Origin: Nipponacmea schrenckii
Lineage: Eukaryota; Mollusca; Gastropoda; Lottiidae
Length of the DNA: 64,000 nt
Assembly (NCBI GenBank): GCA_030562195.1
Contig: JAUJPP010000003.1
Span: 34,044,602-34,108,601 of the forward strand
Reading direction: 5' to 3'
This document shows positions 32,801-64,000 of this stretch, in pieces. The position numbers and the translations under genes were made by a program. A model generated the notes under the pieces. The model worked only from the letters and a program-made list of their open reading frames with translations. It had not been told where the DNA came from and searched no databases. How positions within the stretch are numbered: position 1 is the stretch's first letter; the number at the start of each line of letters is the position of its first letter.

Positions 32801-35331
32801 GAGGGCTACCTAATCTATCCCTCGTCCTATTGAAGGTTACCTGATACAAATCGTCCGTCCAACTGAGGCTTTCCTGATCTGATCTAGCATTCTTATCTCG
32901 TCTCTATTGTTCGTTTGATATCAACTGTCGTATTTTTTTTTTTTTTTTTTTTTTTATACATCCGCTTACCTGGTAAAATGTTTCCGCCAATTACCTTCAT
33001 TCTATCAATAATGATATTCCCGTCCTTTTTTTGACCTCGATCGACCCGGGTCGCTGTGGGGCCATGATGACTGTAGAGACCTCGATGAGCAAATCCTTCC
33101 CACCAATACACAAACGTACCACCTTTAAATGCACATTTAGATCTCCCGAGAACATTATTTTGGAAAAATCCCGTCATCTGTAGATTTAGACCTTAACAAA
33201 ACAGGACTGCACAACTGCACTTACACATAATTTCAAAAACATTGTATATAATATTGTATTTATGAATTGTAATTGTATTACCGGTAAATGGTAACAGATT
33301 AATATAAGTCTCGACTTGTTTCTGAAACCATAGTCTTTATATATTATGTATGTATAATTTGTAATTTGTGAATAAATATTGTTTAGAAAAAAAAAAGAAA
33401 GTTTAATTATGGCTTCTGATGTAAAAATATAAAACTTTTGAAATTGAGCCTTCTGGCTTCAACTAAACACACAACTGCCTGAGATACACATGTTACATTA
33501 ATCACTTACCTTTCTTAGAGCTAGTTATATAAAGTAAAATATAAAATTTTGTTGTTGGGGACTGTCTTTTAAAAGTGATTGTCACGTTTGCTTGACCAGG
33601 CGATGATTGCCAAGGTTCCAACCCAAATTTTGAACCAGTGTTCAATGGTTTCGCTGCTTTCCCATTCTTGTAAAATGTAAGGGTTTGATCACAGACTCCA
33701 TGGTTCTCATAACAAAGTCTGACATCTACAAACTGAACTATTACACCGTTATTATCTGTATTAATATGACACTGTAGTTTTATACCAGTGTTAAAGCTAG
33801 TTTCTGTAGCTTTTAATAACAACGCCTTTCCCCTACCATTACCACCAGCAAAATTCACCTCCATTTTCTCTGGAAAAACAAAATTTCATAAAATTATTTA
33901 ACTCATGAATACAAAATATCAATGTACAAGAACAAAGTCTTTGAACTTTTGGCCTATAAACAATAACCGAAAGTCACAGAAATTAAAGAATGTTTCTATA
34001 TGTGTGGTAAACAATTTAATAGATTATGTTTTCCAATCAAATATTGTGGGAGGTAGTACTAACTGAACATAAAAAAAGATTTGGAAATTTGGAAGTTCAG
34101 ATTTCTGTAAAATATGCACGAGGAACAGACAGGGCCAGATTTGTCGGAAAGTCAATGAAGCACAATAGAAAATGGATATACTTTTTTTTTAAATATATGT
34201 TAGACAAACACGTCGTAGTGTATCCATATCGGTAACATGCTTCTATAATCCTGCTGTACTCAGTCAAATATAATTATGCGTTTATAATAACTTAAAGAGA
34301 TTCCTATAAATTATGCTAGTATACTCACCTGGTAAACAAGCATACATTAGATAAGAATATTGACTCGTAGAAATATCATTCTCTGTTATAAACTCCTTGG
34401 TACAAGTATGATCTTCACCTTCTTTTATTGAGGTTCGCCCACCTGTGAGACTGGGACAATGACTTTTATATCCACAATTCTTCCAAACCTGTATGATATC
34501 TTTGGTCGACCCAAATATACAGTCGTTACTTTCAGGTTCGCAACATTCTTTCGGAAGCACGGAGGGATTGCTTTTAGAACAATTATGATTGTTTTGAAAT
34601 ACCATAGGTTTAATACCATAAAGGTAAGTTAACGGTGCCACGTATTGTCCAGAATCGGTACATCCCACATCCTTGACATACAAGGCATAACAATTCAATT
34701 TGTTGTGAATTTGGATGTCATTTCCATTAGAATCTTTGATATCTATATCTGAAACAAAATTAACTTAAGTGATGTCAGAATTATTAAATGAAAGACCTGC
34801 AAAAACTAATAACTTAATAGCAAACAATTCCACCAAAATTGTGTATTTGATGACGTCATTAATCGGTAAATACGCTTTCAGTTTCATCACACAATTCATG
34901 AGACCTTTCGCGATTAGTGTCGTCATATAACACATAGTTTTAGAGGAATTGCATGACCCACAAACCTTTTTGAAAATTTGAATAGTGAAAATTGATGCTA
35001 TCGATATACACTTCAAATTTAGAAAAACCTTTTAACAATGCCTTTAACATTTTGTTAAGTTTAAATCGAGTACAAATTGTAGCGTATAGGAATGCAGTAA
35101 CATTGTATCATCCCGAAAACGTATGTCAACCATTGACCTCCATTTCCGTACCAAGTAAGCGTTAGAACTAGCTTTTCGCATGCGAATGGGAAAGCATTGT
35201 GTAATCAATTCAATTACAGTGTATACGAGATAATTCTCACCTGGCAATGGTGGCTGATATACACTCACCACCAGATTAACGGTTAATAATACACGTATAA
35301 CAATTTTAACGAAATATACTTGAACATGCAT
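26887..35331 (-). CDS. Uncharacterised single-pass membrane protein with SUEL-lectin-like ectodomain and Thr-rich stalk
   Basis: Family not recognised. Exons: 35241-35331, 34329-34748, 33510-33869, 28860-29024, 28120-28191, 27856-27934, 26887-27340; 1641 nt, 546 aa, all phases consistent. Order: signal peptide (VIRVLLTVNLVVSV); Cys-rich SUEL-like domain about residues 31-170; beta-rich domain about 171-290; Thr/Ser-rich mucin-like stalk about 291-370 (PITTTTTTTTTGAPTTTT); TM helix (IAGAGVAGIILASFVCHC) about 372-390; then about 155 cytosolic residues with a basic cluster RKRRRRKKK and an acidic/amphipathic C terminus ending GEGDNTLL. This suggests a cell-surface glycan-binding or recognition protein, as inference from architecture. 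The 4.5-kb intron between exons 3 and 4 holds retroelement debris. The paralogue at 22794 lies in inverted orientation. Confidence 0.8.
28465..28839 (+). mobile_element. tRNA-derived SINE, full-length copy
   Basis: Head ggtgccgcggtggttcagtg with B box ggtttcaatcccgg; tail ccattcatttcatttcattt. Flanked by aagatggttta and aagatggttaa, a probable target duplication. Same family as 9957-10313. It sits in an intron of the minus-strand membrane gene. Confidence 0.85.
29202..29376. repeat. 54-bp direct repeat with an inverted third copy
   Basis: aactgtaaataaacaaggaa plus cacaagggaataaattttgg and tataacacacgtct occurs twice in tandem (29202-29255, 29256-29309). An inverted copy, ttatttattcccttgtgttc plus cttgttat, lies at 29336-29376, so the RNA or DNA could form a hairpin. 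Confidence 0.88.
29458..31762 (+). mobile_element. Broken non-LTR retrotransposon (EN-RT type, CR1/L2/Jockey-like)
   Basis: Frames in order encode LLCGEIHSNPGP, LTITHLNIRSL, GGGVAIFIKNT, LIGSFYRAPNS and VIILGDLNVNFL, which are apurinic endonuclease signatures. Then come SDHCPIRISL and the start of the RT region (DILISLDTNKACGRDHINNS). At about 31015 it jumps directly to the post-RT tail (RLENLQLDALRTISGLTRGT, ETGFLPLKTRRYRHKLTLFY), so most of the polymerase is deleted. Several frameshifts and stops break the frame. It lies antisense in intron 3 of the membrane gene. It is dead as an autonomous element. Confidence 0.88.
31790..32640 (-). repeat. 34-bp minisatellite carrying a splice-donor consensus
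   Basis: About 25 copies of ttgttagtcctattgaggct plus cacctgatctatta. On the minus strand each unit reads tagatcag followed by gtgagcctc or gtaagcctc, i.e. CAG|GTRAGC, a strong 5' splice-site match. Degenerate units continue to about 32935. Confidence 0.92.
32970..33177 (-). other. Orphan exon-like open frame in the membrane-gene intron
   Basis: From ATG at 33177 (preceded by tctacag) a frame of 69 codons runs to a good donor (CCAG|GTAAGC at 32970/32969). It reads MTGFFQNNVLGRSKCAFKGG, TFVYWWEGFAHRGLYSHHGP and so on to GGNILPG. It does not join the host gene in the expected phase, as the phase-1 frame hits a stop. It may be an exon of another gene, a captured gene fragment or chance. No family is recognised. 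Confidence 0.3.
33180..33395 (+). mobile_element. Plus-strand retroelement 3' end with poly(A)
   Basis: AT-rich sequence ends in aataaatattgtttag followed by an A-rich run at about 33386. Just beyond it, homology with intron 3 of the 22794 paralogue resumes (ttaattatggcttctgatgt). This looks like the 3' terminus of a retroposed insertion, possibly the same event as 29458-31762. Confidence 0.5.
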
Positions 35332-38292
35332 AGTGCATTTTATTTTGTGAAATAACGATAAGAGCGTGTGCGTTACTAAAACCTAATCTGATAACAATAA
35401 AGGAAGTTTTGATTTGGTAGATTAGATATATGACAACTATGTCATTCCAATTGCAAGAATATGTTTTTATCATACTCTTATAGGAAAATATAATTTTGAT
35501 TATATGTGGCGATTTACTTAGTATAACTTGGTATAAAATGAAATATACAGAAAAACTGAATGGCCGACAACCTTTTTGAAGCGTTATTAGTAAACTATAA
35601 CCTTTAAGAATGACCTTTCTTTAACTTGGCCAAAATGAGTCTTTGTTCATCTAAACAACAACCAAACCAACAGCACATAATCTTATTTGAACCAACCAAA
35701 TTACCAACTACTATGAATACCAACATTACATACAACTACATTATAGTTCGCGATATCAGCATTTGCGGAAGCATGTTAACTCGTCATCTGCCATCCAAAC
35801 ATCTTTGTTTATCAATAAACTAGCGATTGAGGGGGGGGGGGGTGGTTTCTTCAACAGGGCAAACTAATACCAACAATCATGACAATGCATTATAATATAG
35901 AAATTCTATACTTTAGCCATGGCACTGATGAGAATAAGACTCTTATTGATCAAGTTTGAACTACAAATTTTATGTCCGTTCTAAAAGGAAGTTTTCCTTT
36001 AAAACAACGATAACACTGTTTATTGACATTAATAAAAAATCCAAGAATGATTATATTTGATTAAATTCTTGATATGTTCAATATGGTACAAAAGCCTCAT
36101 GAAAACTAAATCAATGTTCAAAGTTCGTGTCATCTGGACTTTCTTGACTGACTGGCGTATGAGGTAGTAATTACTCACGTGACCAGACTTGTTTGGGGAG
36201 CAAATAATGTGATTTCAAGCGCGATAAAATATGATGTTTCACTTGCAGTAATTAAATTAGCCGATTGACACAATTTTTCAGAGACACATTCCATGTTTGC
36301 TTCAATCTCCGTAGACAAGGGTCTGGTTGTAGATACATGGTAATTCTGAACCGATGCTGACACACTGACGGAAAGAGTAAGGGGCACTGCGAATCTAGAA
36401 CTTTCATGCCTATTGTTTATTAGTAGAGTAGTGTAGCTCCGTACTACCTTGTTTTGCCTAGCAACTATCATAAAAGCAATATCTTGACCAATCTCTAAAA
36501 TTAGTTGACCGAACGCTTCAACCAAAAGAACGCAGGTGAAACCAATTGTTTGCATGGTACTACTTTTAGTAGAAAATTAATCTTGCAAGTCCACTAGGAA
36601 GTAGAATTCTGTAATTGCTACAAGAGTGGGTCTGAGATCTCAATTAAAATATAGTTTTTGCAATAAAATACTTTAATTATTGTGTATTTATTTGATAAAT
36701 TAACATAAATTATGTTAATGAGATTTCAGGATCAACAAAATGTTAATGATTATTCATAAATAACAGTAATGATAAAAAAAAATTGCATATGCACATATAG
36801 TTATTTACAATTGTTTGACCTGAATAGTAGAGATAATTTTCAATATGAAAATTGAGGTACCGGTACTGGAGTGTTTTTATAACAGTTTCACCATAAATAC
36901 AGTTCATTAGTCATTCATTAATATTCATAGAAAAAGACATGTATATTCATGTACATTCATTTGGGTGTAGATAAGATAGAAGTTTGAACACTGATATAAT
37001 AGGCTTACTCTGAAAAAATTTAAGTGTTCAACATAATGCTCCTTAAAGAGATACTACCTCCTAAATTGAACAAAATTTAAACTCTCAAACTGAGACAGAT
37101 AGTAGTATATATTCATCAACGGACTTATCAGGTGCCATGACTAAAGAATAGGATCTCTATATTATAAGAAATATCCATTAAACTAAAAAAAATCATTGAA
37201 GAAAGGTTTTAAGCTTCTAAACTATTAATAAGTTTAATGGATTTAGATAATAGAGGGATTCTGTCATATATTTTTGACACCAGGTAAGTTAACTGATAAA
37301 CAAAGATTTATTTTGGACAAGTTTAAAAATATTAATTTTTGATCATTCTAAGAGGTAGTAAACCTTAAAGCTGTTTCAAACTGAGGACCTGAGCACTTCA
37401 GCTATGAAAGATAATTGTTTTCTGTATAGAAGAAATAAAAAATTAGTATTTGAAGAAGAAATGAATACAATTCAATTCGAATCAAAATTTGAAACTCCCT
37501 TATGGTTATGGTATCCTTGTTATCCTATGGCTAACAGTCTTTGCACAAACATTTTAAAGGACACGAAAGAACTAAAAAAATTGCCCTGTTCCAAGTTTCA
37601 TTCAGAAGTCTGTGGTTTCTGCAATTCCACAGAAACTAAGTGTTTGAGGACATCATTAATAAAAGTGCTTAAATAAAATGAAGCCCTTTATGATTAATGA
37701 CGTCACCAAACCCTTTTATTGGAATTGCAGGCCCCCAGACATTAATTTGCATTGATTTATCTTGCCAAAATGCTTGATTGATTTTGTGTCCTCTAGTATA
37801 GAATTAGTATTGTCTAACTTGATAATCAGTTTGGTTCTTCAGTGTTGTACTTGTATAGCCTTGGTGATTTAAATCTTACTGCAAAAAGTGAGAAAATAGA
37901 AAGCTCAAGGTGAAGGTCAAGGTGAAGGTCAAATTCAACAACTCACTACTGTTGTAACATATTTGTGGTGGATTGAAATTTGTTGATGATGTCAAACTGA
38001 ATTTAAATATCAGATTCAAGTATTGATGTCCTAGAATGCTTTATATTCATGAAACTCATGTTTATATTTTTATCAACACAAAGTACTGCTTAGGCTAACA
38101 GTACGTTTTCGAAGGTGATATAACAACTGTTGTTAAAATAACTACAAATGTTTAACGACTATAAGCACTGATGATGTTCACAATTAAATTTTTATCTGAA
38201 TATTTTTGAAGGAATGGCAATTTGAACTGAACAAAATTTAAGTTGCAGGATTGGAAATTCTAACGTCTTTCAGCACCATGTAAAGATCACAT
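35332..38292. other. Intergenic region, no supported gene
   Basis: Holds the upstream region of the membrane gene and the 3' flank of the PHIP-family gene. A 10-bp poly-G run lies near 35832. A 126-codon minus frame (36175-36555) and a 90-codon plus frame (37404-37676) show no splice context, domain or relative that I recognise. A small 12-bp ggtgaaggtcaa repeat lies at about 37908-37932. Confidence 0.5.
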
Positions 38293-63805
<25,513 letters not shown>

Positions 63806-64000
63806 TTTCTAGGACTTATATTAACTGAGATAGCTGGAATCTTATCTTGGATTAACTAACTTCATGTTGAAAGACGACGCCATTTTCAGTTATTTCAAGT
63901 GAAGATGAACGAGTAACCGGCGTAGGGATACAATCCGCCTTTGGTTTAGAATAATATAGGTCATCTATTTTTAGATTTCTGACTTCCAATCTTGGATCTG
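63806..64000 (-). promoter_or_regulatory. Upstream region of the PHIP-family gene
   Basis: Directly 5' of the first ATG (63805). It contains gacgacgccattttcagtta (63873-63892), whose complement includes AAATGGCGTC, similar to a YY1-type AANATGGCGNC site often found at housekeeping promoters. No TATA box is evident. Confidence 0.35.

Noticed and set aside
36175..36555. Minus-strand frame of 126 codons with a hydrophobic start
   Set aside because: No recognised domain, splice sites or relative; a length possible by chance in this much sequence.
37404..37676. Plus-strand 90-codon frame
   Set aside because: Its end (VCGFCNST) resembles a frame at 34765-35016 (VCGSCNSS) near atgacgtcat-type sequence, so it is more likely part of a dispersed repeat than a gene.

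Overview
The window is animal nuclear DNA. It is AT-rich, every protein gene is split by GT-AG introns, and it carries a tRNA-derived SINE family, non-LTR retrotransposons, foldback elements and many minisatellites. Two genes for motile-cilium dynein parts, together with the repeat types, suggest a lophotrochozoan, most likely a mollusc such as a gastropod. That assignment is inference, not proof.

Layout. (1) 251-14374, minus strand: TELO2 in 19 located coding exons, 823 codons that stay in frame; only the last few residues are missing. (2) 14575-16033, plus: DNAL4 in 3 exons, 107 aa, sharing a 200-bp divergent promoter with TELO2. (3) 19440-21840, minus: ODAD3 (CCDC151) in 3 exons, 549 aa. 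(4) 22794-25295, plus, and 26887-35331, minus: a convergent inverted pair of unrecognised genes. The minus copy encodes a 546-aa single-pass membrane protein (SUEL-lectin-like ectodomain, Thr-rich stalk, TM, basic tail). The plus copy is cut by a transposon-like sequence that supplies a stop codon, leaving a predicted 309-aa secreted form. The long intron of the minus copy holds a broken non-LTR retrotransposon, a SINE and a minisatellite. (5) 38293-63805, minus: a PHIP/BRWD-family WD40-double-bromodomain protein in 33 exons, 1836 aa, complete from ATG to stop. Exon joins were checked by phase, and the summed coding lengths divide by three in every gene.

The most unusual signal concerns four tandem arrays, two in TELO2 and two in the PHIP gene. 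Each lies directly upstream of a real exon, and its unit is a copy of that exon's own 3' splice site plus the first about 30-84 exon bases. Each real acceptor is therefore preceded by a run of decoy acceptors (from a few to about 70). The units differ in sequence between arrays, so these look like separate events of one process. A fifth array (31790-32640) instead repeats a 5' splice donor consensus.

Other points of interest are a 1-kb near-identical duplication of TELO2 exons, an extra TELO2 exon that ends in a stop, a second bromodomain with Asn where (from memory) vertebrate PHIP has Thr, and RFX-like half-sites upstream of both cilium genes.
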